From Aurantiochytrium sp. KH105 (taxonomy: Eukaryota; Sar; Bigyra; Thraustochytrida; Thraustochytriidae), in contig BGKB01000066.1 in assembly GCA_003116975.1 (NCBI GenBank), positions 265,219-329,218 on the forward strand: DNA of 64,000 nucleotides, in the 5' to 3' direction. Position numbers and translations under genes: made by a program. The notes beneath the pieces are model-generated. The model worked only from the letters and a program-made list of their open reading frames with translations, was not told where the DNA came from and made no database searches. Positions within the stretch are counted from its first letter, which is position 1, and each line of letters opens with the position of its first letter. This document shows, one piece after another, positions 1-10,555 of this stretch.

Positions 1-1335
1 AAAGCACATTTCGTGCGCGCACACCTTGGGTCCGGTGTGGACGAGAACGCTAGATGATCAGCTGAAACCGGAGAACGAAAAACTAGCGCAAGGCCTACAC
101 AGTGGCGGAGAAAGAAAAGACAATTTTACGCGGGTTGGCTTGCTTGGTTGATTGGTTGCTTGGTTGCTTGACAGTATTTGCCTCTCAGAAAGCTCAAAAG
201 GCTTGCGATCTGCACATGTACGTTCGACATGCGAAAGCTTCAATTCGCTGCAAGGAGGAGTGATCAGGACATAAAATGTTGAACTTCTCTCCTTTTCTCT
301 CTACTACCGTGCGAGTGGTCTCGTCCTCGGCCCCTTTTCTAAACGTCGGTCAGATTGCGTCGCGAGTGGCGGAAGAAGTCGACTCATCGGAAACAAAAAC
401 CATGTTGTTGGCCTGCCCGTTTAACTCTTGACGCCTTTGTCTCTTGCAACGAAAAATAGTAGAACAAGAACAAAAAGAACATCCTTCAATAGGCCTACTT
501 GGTCGCTGACGGTCATAATGGAGCCTAATATGGAGAAGAATTCATTCAAGTTCAAAAGTTCAAGTTCAAGTTCAACGGAAACATCAACGGACAAATGCTT
601 TTGGAAGGCAAGGAGAGCTCATTCCGAAGAAGCATTGAGAGCAAGAGGGAGAGAGAGAGATGGCCCATGCCAAATGAGCAAGACGGTTCGCGTCTTCACT
701 CATGTGACAGGTGTCAAGGAAAGAAAGAAAACGCACTTGCCGTCATAGGCCGGAGCAAGCGCGCATTGGAGGGGTTGCCCTGAACAAACAAGACAAAACA
801 CACATAAAGAAGGTATACATCACTTGCGTGGTTCCAAATATCTCGGTACGATACGCCTGCGTCGCAACGCCAACCTTTTCCCCTTTCCTCCTCTCGTAAC
901 CCCCCTTCCCCCCTTCCCCCTTTTCCCCTCATTTTCCCTACTCCCTATTCCTTGTCGGGAAACGCCTCTACGGGAAAAGAGAGGAAGGAGGGGGCAGCGG
1001 GCACAATTTTGATTGAAGCGGGACCTCCCTCGAGTAAAGCAAAACATTCGTTTCCCTCGCACCAGTAGCCTGCCTGCGTGCCTGCAGACCTGGGTAGTCC
1101 TGATTGTCATTTCATTTCGAGCACGCAACTAACTGGCCGCGCAAGCGGCGCGAACGGAGCTGCTTTGTGCAGCCGAGGGGTACTTGGACCAAACCTGCGC
1201 ACTTGCGCAAGAGAGCGTTGTTGCGAAACGCAAGCCAAGACGTGAGGGTCGCGACGTTCGCTTGGCAATTGCTCGGTAGGTCGCTCACCCAACATCTGGA
1301 CTCCAAAGGCGACTCTGGTGACTTAGCCTGCTACG
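1..1335. other. Intergenic, upstream of RGS gene
   Basis: No convincing coding sequence on either strand; the open stretches are short and compositionally random. Around 135-171 there is a short degenerate direct repeat of TTGGTTGCTTGG-like units. A pyrimidine-rich tract (about 865-955) lies some 400 bases upstream of the RGS start and may belong to its promoter; that is inference. Confidence 0.5.
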
Positions 1336-3033
1336 ATGGGCGCCTGCTTGAGCAAGGGCAAGGCTAGCTCGGCAGGGAATAAAATCCTCCCCACTGGCAT
1401 CAATGGCTCACTCGAGCTGACACAGACTGACAAAGACTTTCGTACAATGGTTTACCGAAAGCGACGGCTTTCAGACACCACGCTGACGAAAATCGTGGAT
1501 GACCCCATCGTTTCGCACACATTTCGGCAATTCCTCGCCGGAGAGCTTGGAGAGCAAAAGCTCGAGTTCTTTCTGGCCACCGAGAAGTATCGGATGCTTC
1601 CCTCAGAGACATCGCTTAGCTCGTTACAGGCAGAGGCGGAGACCATGGTGAACAATTTTGTGGGCGAGGACGGCAACCTGCGCACTGAGCTTGGCATCGA
1701 CACAGTCACTTGCGATCAGCTCCTGCAAGATTTGCAGGCGCGGCAAGTCGCAACGACTTCTCATAGCAGCAGCTTTGCAGCCAAGGACGGAAAGCGACTA
1801 CGCTACGAGGTGACATGCACGAATCCAGACGTCCTACGCCGCGCCTTTCTCTTGGCCGCCATGAAGACGTTCCAGCAGCTCAAATTCGAGTATCTTCCTG
1901 CATTCATGACGAGCAAAGCATTCTCGGATCTGCGTGGAGAGGAAGGATTTTTCGCCGACGAGCAAGATGCCATTGAAAAGGCAGGCAAACTTTTGGAGGA
2001 CATGGACATTACATACATGATTAGCAATCCGATTGGGCACCACTACTTGTGTCAATACGCAGAAAAGGTATCGGCCTTTGATGGCCTTGGTCTTGAGGTT
2101 CTTGACTTGTACGAGCAGCTCACAACCTATTCGCACCTTTACGACGTGAACGCACGGGCCAAAAGACTTTTTCGCCTCATCAGACGGCATGCAGACCTCG
2201 CGAGCAAATTTCCAGCCATGCAACGTCTCCTCGACGATCGGGATGAGAACCCTCAAAAGTATGACAAGCCCAGTGCTGCGGTGCTCAAGGAGCTTGAGGA
2301 CGAGGTGTTGATGCTTCTACGGACTATTGAAGCAGACTTCCGCACAAGCGAAGTCTTCAAGTCGATGACCAAGCAGATCGCCACAAGCTCGCTCGCGGAT
2401 ATTGACAAGATCAATACCCTCAACGTACGCCGATCGACGCGCAAGACGATCGCAGACCTAGAGAACTTTGCGGAACAACGAAATCTCAAGGCGATCGAGG
2501 AAGCAAACGTTACGCTTGAGACGGTGCTTATGAACTCCCAGGGACTCGTCTTTTTCCGGAAATTTGCCATTCAAAACTTTATGGAGGACAGCATTCTTTT
2601 TTGGATTGCCGTTGAAAGGTACAAGGACGCGCTCTCCGAGATGGGCTCGGCGCGCAACTTTGAATTTATGCAATCCGCGGGAAATGGCCTTGCACGGGAT
2701 TTCCTGCAGGACGACTCGCCCATGCAAATCAATGTAAGTGCGGAACTTCGCGAAAATACTCTAGCTGCTTTCCAGAACGAGGCCACCTGCAACCTCGCTG
2801 TCTTTGACAAGGCCCAGGAAGAGGTCTTCAAGCTCTTGCATCACAATTTGTGGCGTAAGTTTCGGGAGACTCCGCGCTTCAAGTACCTCATTAAGCGCTT
2901 CAAGGAGCGCGAGTTTATTCGTGAAACCCAAGGACATGTCGGCCAGGCTGCGCTCGACCAGCGGAGGTCGTCCCTGCGTCTGCCCATCTTCAATGATGAT
3001 GATGTGCAAACAGTCGACCAGAACAAGGCTTAG
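1336..3033 (+). CDS. Twin RGS-domain protein, predicted lipid-anchored
   Basis: 565-residue single-exon protein. It begins MGACLSK, with Gly2 for N-myristoylation and Cys4 for palmitoylation, predicting membrane anchoring. Two RGS-type helical modules are visible. The first, about residues 54-200, has a FRQFL...LEFFLATEKY core and ends in the typical YLPAFMTSKAF helix. The second, about 390-525, is more canonical: FFRKFAIQNFMEDSILFWIAVERY, then WRKFRETPRFKYLIKR. RGS domains accelerate GTP hydrolysis by heterotrimeric G-alpha subunits, so the likely role is damping of G-protein signalling at the plasma membrane. The linker between the modules is helical and charged. The ATG is directly followed by the acylation motif, which supports this start. 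Which module retains GAP activity cannot be read from the sequence. Confidence 0.85.
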   Translation: MGACLSKGKASSAGNKILPTGINGSLELTQTDKDFRTMVYRKRRLSDTTLTKIVDDPIVSHTFRQFLAGELGEQKLEFFLATEKYRMLPSETSLSSLQAEAETMVNNFVGEDGNLRTELGIDTVTCDQLLQDLQARQVATTSHSSSFAAKDGKRLRYEVTCTNPDVLRRAFLLAAMKTFQQLKFEYLPAFMTSKAFSDLRGEEGFFADEQDAIEKAGKLLEDMDITYMISNPIGHHYLCQYAEKVSAFDGLGLEVLDLYEQLTTYSHLYDVNARAKRLFRLIRRHADLASKFPAMQRLLDDRDENPQKYDKPSAAVLKELEDEVLMLLRTIEADFRTSEVFKSMTKQIATSSLADIDKINTLNVRRSTRKTIADLENFAEQRNLKAIEEANVTLETVLMNSQGLVFFRKFAIQNFMEDSILFWIAVERYKDALSEMGSARNFEFMQSAGNGLARDFLQDDSPMQINVSAELRENTLAAFQNEATCNLAVFDKAQEEVFKLLHHNLWRKFRETPRFKYLIKRFKEREFIRETQGHVGQAALDQRRSSLRLPIFNDDDVQTVDQNKA

Positions 3034-3744
3034 CGGGAGAACTCAAGATGACGTTTTTGTTTTTGTTGTTTCTTTGTTTCTTTCGCTTCTTTTTTTTCTC
3101 TTCTTTTGTTGCCTTGGTGAAATTTGCAATGATGCTTTTTGTCCGAATGTATGCTTTCATTCCTCTGGGTTCAAGATGCCTGTTCGCGACGGTGATCCTA
3201 CAGGGGGTGCTAAGACCAAGGTTTTGGTCCATGAAAAGCAAGCGAGAGTGCGCACAGTTCACAAGGGATACCGAAAGGATGCGACACGTTGTCCGCACAA
3301 CGTACAAGCCATTTTTTTAACCTTTTCTATTTTCGAATCCGTTCGACTTGACAAATGTTCGCACGCTACAATTATTTTTGATCTTTTCCTTGACGAGAAT
3401 GACTTATCTATTTCTACTTATTCTTGACATGTTCGTTTATATCCGACCCATTCAAAGATACTGCTGCTGTTTCTGAGTGTTTCCTTGGCAAGAAAAACTT
3501 CACTTTTTTTACTGGTTCTTGACCTGAACATGTTTATCCGAGTCAGATGTAGTTGCGACGGGAGCGCTTCCCATTCGAGCTTATGTCTCGTCAATTTGCC
3601 AGGGAGAATGGAAAGAAAAATGATCATTCTTGTTGCAGCAAAGAACGACCAGGTGAACAGCGCGGAGTGGGGCCTTGAAAAAGAAATACGCTCGAGGGAC
3701 ACACACACACGCAACAAGGATAAAGATTACCACTCGTCATATCG
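3034..3744. other. Intergenic between convergent genes
   Basis: Shared 3' region of the RGS gene and the oppositely oriented lipoate ligase. It is T-rich just after the RGS stop and moderately AT-rich throughout. It contains a short (AC)n run near 3700. I see no gene or RNA. Confidence 0.6.
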
Positions 3745-4584
3745 TCAGGTTTGTACTGGCTCCTCATAACGAGTGACCTCCCTACGACCAGGATTGGCTT
3801 CCAGAATAGCTTCGAGCTGCGCCACGGTTGCGTGCTCGACGCGCACACCTTGGGGCTCAAAGTGCGCCACAAGTTCAGCTTCCACAGCATCGAGAAAAGC
3901 AGCTGGTCCTGCCGATGGGTCCTGGGCCAAAGGTCCAGGGACAACTTGCTTCATGCGGCGAAGGAAACTGTCGTGGTCGCGATTCGCACGGTATTCGGGT
4001 TGTTTTTCGGGCAAGGAGAGCACTTGCATTCTTTCCGACGAGTAGTCCCAGAGGAAGGAGGTGTGGTGAACCCATCGCTTGCCGCTGATGGCTTGCGCGT
4101 TGCCCGCGATCTTGACGTCGTCGACCACGTAGTCATCTGCACGCAGACTGAACCCAGAGACGCCGAGACGGTCGCGAAGTACGCGAGCATAAAATTCTCC
4201 GGACCAGGCCATGATGGGGCGCGGGAAGGCATCGACATCAGGGACGAGGTCCTTGCCCAGAAGCAAAGAGACGAACACGGTGTCGCGGTCGACAATGACG
4301 GTCCCACCGCCGGTGAATCTCCGGATCATGGGCACATTTTGCCTTGCGCGCTCGCTTTCATTGACGAGCTTGGGGATCTTCCCGGAAAAGCCAAGGACAA
4401 TCGATGGATCTTGCTCCGCCTGCGGATGGTTGAGCACGCACCACCCCGTCCCCGACCCGGGCACGCCGTCGCGCGCAGACCCGTTCTTCGACCTGTGCAC
4501 GCCTTCCTCGAGCCGGAGCTGCCTGAAGATGTCCACCTTGTCGCGCGGCCCCAGCCGCACAACCTTCAGCACCCGCTGCGCCAT
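3745..4584 (-). CDS. Lipoate-protein ligase A family protein
   Basis: 279-residue protein of the BPL/LplA superfamily, which joins lipoate (or octanoate) to the lysine of E2 and H-protein lipoyl domains. The signature RRFTGGGTVIVD is at about residues 88-99, and KIAGNAQ supplies the ligase lysine (about Lys158). The downstream segment WVHHTSFLWDYSSERMQVLSLP matches the family's substrate-pocket region. The frame stays open upstream to 4647, but that limit is a GTG; the first ATG (MAQRVLKVV) is at 4584. The protein seems to lack the bacterial C-terminal accessory domain, as in eukaryotic LIPT-type proteins, so transferase rather than ligase activity is possible. It faces the CCCH gene head-to-head. 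Confidence 0.85.
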   Translation of the reverse strand: MAQRVLKVVRLGPRDKVDIFRQLRLEEGVHRSKNGSARDGVPGSGTGWCVLNHPQAEQDPSIVLGFSGKIPKLVNESERARQNVPMIRRFTGGGTVIVDRDTVFVSLLLGKDLVPDVDAFPRPIMAWSGEFYARVLRDRLGVSGFSLRADDYVVDDVKIAGNAQAISGKRWVHHTSFLWDYSSERMQVLSLPEKQPEYRANRDHDSFLRRMKQVVPGPLAQDPSAGPAAFLDAVEAELVAHFEPQGVRVEHATVAQLEAILEANPGRREVTRYEEPVQT

Positions 4585-5128
4585 TCCGCTCCTCCCAGAA
4601 CCCCCCCCACTCCCCCCGCGCGCAAGCACCCGACCCGCACCAGACACCTACCTGGCCCAACCTAAGCCGCCAATGCCCGCGCTCTCGCCGCCGCTCTCGC
4701 CGCCGCTCTCGCCGCCGCTCTCGGCGCCGGTGGCCACCGACGGCACTAGTTCCGCACTAGTTCCGGCGCGGCTCCGCACGGGGTCCGCGCTAGTTCCGCA
4801 GCTGTTCGGCGCGGGTGGGCCGGCCGTGGCCCAGGGAGCGCAGCCGCCCATCTCATCTCTGGCGGGAGCGCGGCGCGGCAGAACGGAGTCGCGCGGCGGC
4901 GGAGCTGCGCGGGCGGGCGCGCGGAGGGCGGCGCGGAGGGCGCGGAGGGCGCGCGCGCGCGCGGGCGAGGGCCCGGCGCCGGCGGGCGCGGACTCCGCGG
5001 CGGTCGACCGCGAGGTCGCGCGCGATCGCGAGGGCGCGATCGCGGTTGGCGGGGAGCGCCTGCGAGCGAGCGAGCCAGCGAGGTAACGAACGGTCGACCG
5101 CGGCTGCGGCGGGCGCCGCGCGGCGAGC
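4585..5128. promoter_or_regulatory. Bidirectional promoter region
   Basis: About 540 bp of very GC-rich DNA between two divergent start codons (lipoate ligase and CCCH gene). It carries a 12-bp tandem repeat, GCTCTCGCCGCC, about 3.5 copies at 4681-4725, and duplicated CGCGGAGGG units near 4920-4950. Several frames stay open here only because of base composition. No TATA box is evident. Confidence 0.5.
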
Positions 5129-7937
5129 ATGACGGACTTCGTGCGCGTGCAGCGGCGCGGCGCGAAGAAGAAGCAGGCGGCCAAGCCGCAGGGGCTCACG
5201 GAGAATGAGCTCAAGGGGCTGTATTTGAAGATGGTGAACGACTACAAGACGCAGCTGTGCAAGGAAGGCAGCTGCAAGGAGAAAAAGTGCTTTGACGCCC
5301 ACACCGAGCAGGAGCTGCGGCGGCCGCTCTACGACGCAGACGGGAAGGCCGCGTACTCCCGCGAAATGTGTCCGCACAAGTTCCCGCACGACAGAAACTG
5401 CCCCGAGGGCCGCAAATGCAAATTCTCACACAATAATCATGAGACCATGTATCACCCGCGCACTTACAAGACGAGGCCTTGCAAACATCGTACAAAATGC
5501 GACCGCGGTAAATTCTGTGCCTTTATGCATGACGAAGATATTCTCACGCCCAAGCTGCGACATGAGCTCTTCTTTCGCTCCGAGGCGATGGAACCCTTTG
5601 TGCCAGAGGTTCGCCCCAAGTCAAAGGTTGCCCAAGCCAACGAAGCCGCCTGGGCTGCGCAAAATGCAGAGGTGGCCGAGAAATTTTCGGCTCCTCCGGA
5701 CTTTTCCTCGGTCCTGCAGCCTTCGGCGGCGGCAACGTCCGCCCTCACATCAACATCTTCCTCCTTCCGGGATAAGGCGCTGGCGAATGCAGGTGGCTTT
5801 GCCGCAGCAAACTCAGCTGATGCTTCTTCATCTTCTCTATTGGCACCTACCTTGTCTTCATCTTCTTCATCCTCGTCTTCTTCTTCGTCGTCATCGTCAT
5901 CGTCATCTTCTTCAACGTCATCTTCAGTGCTGGTGGCGCCTACCTTTTCGTCTTCTTCCTCTACAGCTATGCCTGGGGATAGGGACAATGTGATGAAGAG
6001 TTTTGCAGCGGTTCCGTCATCAGGCTCGTTCGGTATGCCTTCTATGAGCGCGTCCTCGGCCACGCCGGGGGAAGATAACTGGTCATCGCTGGCTCCCGAA
6101 GGCATGATTGCAACGCCACAGAATGTTGCGGCAGATGCAAGCAGGGGCGGGGATTCATCCACGGGGGGTAAATCTTTTGCAGCCAAAGGGGCCAAGTCTC
6201 TTAGCATATTAACTACTGGGGCGGACGACACGATGCAAGGCTTTGAGTATCCAAGTCAAAGTTTTGCCTCACCTGATTCGCCTACGGCGCTGTTTGCATC
6301 GACAAAGGATTCGAAGCCGTTCTCCAAGGAGCAAGAGCTCGAAGACAAGAAAAATCTTCCTTCTGAAATCGCCGAGAAGATGACACTTTCCACCGACGCG
6401 CCCCATGCCTTGCCTCGTGCACCTGAGTGCCCTCCTCCGTCGTCGCCGCCGCCGCCGCAGCAGCAACAGCAGCAGGAGCAGCAGAACGCCGAGGAAGAGC
6501 AGGTTCAAGATAATGAGCAAGCGCAAGTGCAAGAGCAAGAAGAAATTCAAAATTCAGAACAGAGTCAAGAAGAGGAGCTGGAACAGGAGCAAACGAATGT
6601 CAGAGCGCAAGGTACATCTCCTCCGGGCTTACCTCCCGCTTCCAAGGATGAGGTGTCTTCCGTGGCGCCTTCTGAATCGTCCACGCAGCCGCCGACGCAA
6701 GCACCATCCCCAGCGTTGACGCCGTCGCCGCATATGGACCCAACGCCGCTCATCCAGCCACACCTTTTTTCGCAACGTGGAAGTCTGTTGTCGGCAGATC
6801 CCTTTGGCAATGGCCTTCATGGAATGACCGCGGGGGGCTTTTCCACGACTCCTACCTCGGGGCTACCATCAGCGCCATCTCTGACAGGCACAAGTGTCGA
6901 TCCTGCGCGTGTGCAATTTTCGACGACGCGCGTGCTGCAGCTAATGTCACCGATGCAAGGGCTTGATGAGTCAATGAGGGCCGCAATTCTGGACGTGCTT
7001 GCTTCCAGCAGTATGGGAGCGCAAGTCACTGACGCGGAGGGGAATTCGGCGCTCTCGTACGCGGTCGAAATGGGTATGGTGGACCTGATACCCGCTTTGG
7101 CCAGCGTTCGGACTGTAAACCTGAGGAATTTGGCGGGTCAAACCCCGCTGCTGCTTGCGCTGCGTGGAGACAATCTCCAGGCGCTCAAGGCTCTATTGCA
7201 GGCAGGTGCCTCTGTGAATGAAGGTACCGGCTTGTTGCACAAAGCTATTCAGTTCAAAGCGATGCAATGCTCGTCGTATTTGGCAAGTCAGCCGGCGGTG
7301 AATCGCAGCCTTGTTGACGAGAGAGGGAATACCGTATTAGCTGCTGCCGCGGAGCGTGGCTTTGATAGGCTTGTTCGCGAGCTTTTGGTCCAAGAGACGC
7401 GCGTAAATGCTCGTAATGCCAACGGAGAAACGCCACTATCATTGGCGGCGAAGTTTGGTCGTCTCGGGGTTCTCTTGGCGCTTTTGGAGACGCCAAAACC
7501 TGCTGTCAATCTTGCTGACAATCTGGGCCGGACCCCGCTGCTGCACGCGCTAGTGAGTGCGCCGTCCCCGGACTGCGCAGACGCCTTATTGAGTTACGTC
7601 GGACCTCAAGAGATTGACTTGAATGCTGCTGATGCTTCTGGATTCACTCCGTTGCTCGTGGCGCGCCAGCGTGGTTGGCACATGACCGCGCGGACGATCG
7701 AAGGCATGCTTAATGGGGAGGCACCTCCGTCGACTTCCACGTCTCCTTTGGGGCGCGAGGGTGGTCCCCCTGGCTTTGGCCTTTCATTGCCATCGGTGTC
7801 TTCGTCATCGAACGAGCTGGCTAGCGGCCCTGATTCGCCACCTCCTCCTGGTTTTGCTCAGCCCCTAGGCAGTTCGTTGCTCCCCGGTTCGCAGTTCTCG
7901 TATTCCAGGCTCCAACAGCCAGAACAGCCGCAGGGGA

Positions 7938-7986
<49 letters not shown>

Positions 7987-8071
7987 ACAATATTATCAGC
8001 ACGCGTATGGGCAGCAATTCGCCGCGGGTCAAGAGTCTGCGTCATCTCTTGCTTATGCTCAACGTGGCTAG
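5129..8071 (+). CDS. Triple CCCH zinc-finger, ankyrin-repeat protein
   Basis: 980 residues, single exon. Three CCCH fingers lie at the N-terminus. The first (about 40-57) has C-X4-C-X4-C-X3-H. The second (about 80-100) and third (about 118-134) form C-X8-C-X5-C-X3-H, 16 residues, C-X5-C-X5-C-X3-H. This is nearly the plant-type tandem zinc finger spacing known from mRNA-decay regulators. A long Ser/Pro/Gln low-complexity segment follows (poly-Ser near 240-270, Gln/Glu-rich near 445-490). Ankyrin-type repeats span about 625-865 (for example AGQTPLLLALRGDN and NGETPLSLAAKFGR). A poly-Gln run of CAG/CAA codons is at about 937-958. The likely role is cytoplasmic RNA binding and mRNA turnover or translation control, possibly in granules. 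Plant TZF proteins with ankyrins carry them N-terminally; here the order is reversed. Confidence 0.85.
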
Positions 8072-8124
8072 GGTTCTGAACAGCGCCCAAAAGTTAAGGA
8101 AAAGATTTTTTCGACAGGCGCTTG

Positions 8125-8345
8125 TGAGCGCCCCGACTCCGGACTTTGTAGATCCATGCCTTGCTGGACCTCAAGGGATTGATTGACTTGGTTGACTTGA
8201 ACGCAGCAGGTGCTGGCGCATCTGCATTCACCCCATTGCTCGTGGCGCACCAGCCAGATTGGCACATGGCCGCGCGGACGACTGAAAGAAAGCATGCTCA
8301 GCGCCTTCGGCAGCTTCTACTCCTTTGGGGAGCCGAGGCTTGCTC
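8125..8345 (+). pseudogene. Decayed duplicate of the CCCH gene's last ankyrin repeat
   Basis: Just 3' of the CCCH/ankyrin gene, this stretch repeats the segment at about 7565-7765. Matching blocks include GACCTCAAG.GATTGA, GACTTGAACGCAGC, TTCACCCCATTGCTCGTGGCGCACCAG and GGCACATGGCCGCGCGGACGA. In translation the copy still reads FTPLLVAHQPDWHMAARTTE against FTPLLVARQRGWHMTARTIE, but it carries small insertions and no upstream domains. The open frame runs on from 8161 to 8487, with low-complexity sequence after the homologous part. It is best read as a partial tandem duplication without function. Confidence 0.7.
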
Positions 8346-8564
8346 CGATGCCCTCGCTCCCTCTCGCGGCCAGGGAGCAGCCGACCAACTTGCGCGCTCT
8401 TTCGAAGCGCGGGGCGACGCACGCGAGCGTGGTCGGTCCTCGAGGGCTGGCGCGCGCGCGCGCGTCGTCGTCCGACGCAAGCCCTGACGCAGGCGTCCGG
8501 AGAAGGCCGAGCTTCGCGCGGCGCTCTCGACTCGCATAGTAGGCCTAGTTGAGGAAACGAGAGC

Positions 8565-8601
8565 GGCACTCTCGAGAGTGCCCAGCGCTCTCGAGAGCGC
8601 T
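8565..8601. repeat. Two adjacent 18-bp perfect palindromes
   Basis: GGCACTCTCGAGAGTGCC (8565-8582) and AGCGCTCTCGAGAGCGCT (8584-8601) are each perfect palindromes with a CTCGAG centre and are separated by one base. They lie about 205 bp upstream of the next start codon, so they could be twin dimer-binding operator-like sites or a cruciform/hairpin element. Confidence 0.7.
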
Positions 8602-8804
8602 CTCGAAAGCGCTCACTCGCTCTCCCGGGGCCTAACAACGAGGAGTCCCGCGAACGCGAGACGAAGTATGGAGACTGGAGAGAGCATGGCCGGAGCGGCG
8701 AGCAGAACCTTTCACCAAACCCGCAACCTGACCTGAGCCAAAGCTTGTTTACTTGCCAAGGCGACAAGAGACCGAGACAGCGAAGACGACGAAGTACTTG
8801 CATC

Positions 8805-9947
8805 ATGACGCAGTGGTCGAGCAATGAAGATATCGTGCCAGTGGCGCATGGCGGCGCCCAACGCCATGCGCAGTTCCGAGTCCCGCGCGAGGACAGCACA
8901 AGAGGACGGCTGTATGTCAGCTCGGAGGACGGCGAGCTGTCCGATGATGACAGCCAATATCAGCATGGCGGCGCCCGTAACCGAGAGAACAGCGGTGGTG
9001 GTAACATTGACTATGGCGACGATGATCGTAACAATTGCTTTCAAGGCAACAACAACAACAACAACGATTCCGAAGAAGGAGGTCGCATGGCTAGACTCGG
9101 TGCGAGTGAGCCAGTCACTGATGACGGGAGACGGCACCGCAGAGCCAGAGGTATCGGCGAAGAGCGTCGTCGTGAAAGCCAACAAGACCAAGTTGTGGAG
9201 ATGGGTGCCTACGAGCAAGGAGATGGGCTGCTGCGTCAGAACCTTTCGAATAGCAACGAGACGCTGGAGCAGATTGTCGCTGGACATACCAAGGGTCTTG
9301 TGAGAATCGCTGAAAGCAAGATTTCCGGAATTCGCGACATTGAAGCGATTCTCTTTCACTACAGGGGATCGAATTACAGCATACTGGTTCAGTCCGGGTC
9401 AAGCAACAAGGAAAAGATCCATATCCCCAAGCGTCCGCACTCGAGGTTCAAGCTGGCCCTCGAAGAGCTTTGCAAGAACTTTAAGGCGGCGCGTACAGAC
9501 CTTCCGGACTGCAAAGTGTTTCAGAAAGTCTGGAACCGCGCGCTGAAAGCAGAAAAGAGCGATCTCAGAGTGCAAGTACAGGATGCTGTATCGAAGCCGT
9601 CAAAGAGCTTCCGCATCAAATTCAAGGTCATCGTACCGTCGCAGAACTCGAGCTCGAGCTCAGGCAATAGCCCGGCACCGCAGGTTCGGTCCAGCATCGA
9701 TCGAGCGGCCACGAACTCGTTTTCCTCTGCTACTCCGACTCGCCGGGAGTCGGGCCGAGATGATCCTTCTCCCTCCAATGAGGCCCTCAAGGACCAAATC
9801 AAAGAACTCAAGCGCAAACTTGAGCGAGAGGAAGACGCTCACACTGCAACGAAGAAACGCCTTCAAGAGGTGAGCCATGAGCTCAGAATGCAAAATCTCG
9901 ATCTCGAGGATGAAGTTCGTCACCTCCAACGTCAAAACGAAAATTAG
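8805..9947 (+). CDS. Orphan protein with C-terminal coiled coil
   Basis: 380 residues from the ATG at 8805 (MTQWSSNED); the frame is open upstream only to a TTG. The N-terminal third is low-complexity (Asp-rich, a run of Asn, Arg-rich). The middle, about residues 145-290, looks folded, with AESKISGIRDIEAILFHYRG and RFKLALEELCKNFKAARTDL. After a Ser-rich linker the last 57 residues are a strong heptad coiled coil (IKELKRKLEREEDAHTATKK and onward). I recognise no family. The coiled coil is cut by a TAG, yet the sequence after it continues in frame in a coding-like way (see the following entry), so the 3' end is uncertain. Confidence 0.65.
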   Translation: MTQWSSNEDIVPVAHGGAQRHAQFRVPREDSTRGRLYVSSEDGELSDDDSQYQHGGARNRENSGGGNIDYGDDDRNNCFQGNNNNNNDSEEGGRMARLGASEPVTDDGRRHRRARGIGEERRRESQQDQVVEMGAYEQGDGLLRQNLSNSNETLEQIVAGHTKGLVRIAESKISGIRDIEAILFHYRGSNYSILVQSGSSNKEKIHIPKRPHSRFKLALEELCKNFKAARTDLPDCKVFQKVWNRALKAEKSDLRVQVQDAVSKPSKSFRIKFKVIVPSQNSSSSSGNSPAPQVRSSIDRAATNSFSSATPTRRESGRDDPSPSNEALKDQIKELKRKLEREEDAHTATKKRLQEVSHELRMQNLDLEDEVRHLQRQNEN

Positions 9948-10350
9948 GCCCCACGAATTGCCACGTTGTCGGCACATCTTCAAAATGAAGAGCACAACAT
10001 TCGTGAGAGTCTCAGAGCCGAGCTCATTAACAGCCAGCCTCCAAATTGGGTAATAGCCTGCAGCTCAAGACATACGTCAAGTTTACTCGATCTGCCAGGT
10101 AAGCCAATCATCTTTCTTGTTTGAAGCCACTTTTGCACTCCAACATCTCCTTGCAGCCCTTGACTGTGTCTTCGTCATTGAACGCGCCCTGCCCAGTGGC
10201 CCTGGCTCGTCGCCTTGCTCACAGTCACGCCTCTTCTCGGAACGGTCTCAATTCGTGCCTTCAAAAAATCGCGCTGGTCGGAACCCTTTAGCAAGCACGT
10301 GCCGTGCACGCGCCAGGTGTGCTCTAGATTTTCGCGTATGTGCAGCCTAG
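9948..10350 (+). other. In-frame coding-like extension with a canonical intron after a TAG
   Basis: Directly after the TAG at 9945-9947 the same frame stays open for 50 codons with continued helical character (LSAHLQNEEHNIRESLRAEL). At 10099 it meets a GTAAGC donor. An acceptor (CTCCTTGCAG) ends at 10156. Splicing out these 58 bases keeps the frame open for a further 64 codons to a TAG at 10348. Possible readings are a 3' UTR intron, a nonsense allele, a sequencing error, or stop readthrough. The rest to 10555 is the upstream region of the Roc-COR-TIR gene. Confidence 0.4.
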
Positions 10351-10555
10351 GTCCAGAAATCGACGTGAAAAGAGAAGCAAGTTCAAGGTACTAGCTGTAG
10401 AGGCCTATACTAGGCCTGAGCCTGCTCGACCATCCAGCAGTACCCAAACAGACGCAGCGACGTGTGCGCGCGAAGGCGTCTGAGCGGGCGCGGAAGGCTG
10501 CGCGCGCAACCGCGGTTCGCGACGTCGCGCCCGCGCGGAGAGGAGCCCGGGGAAG

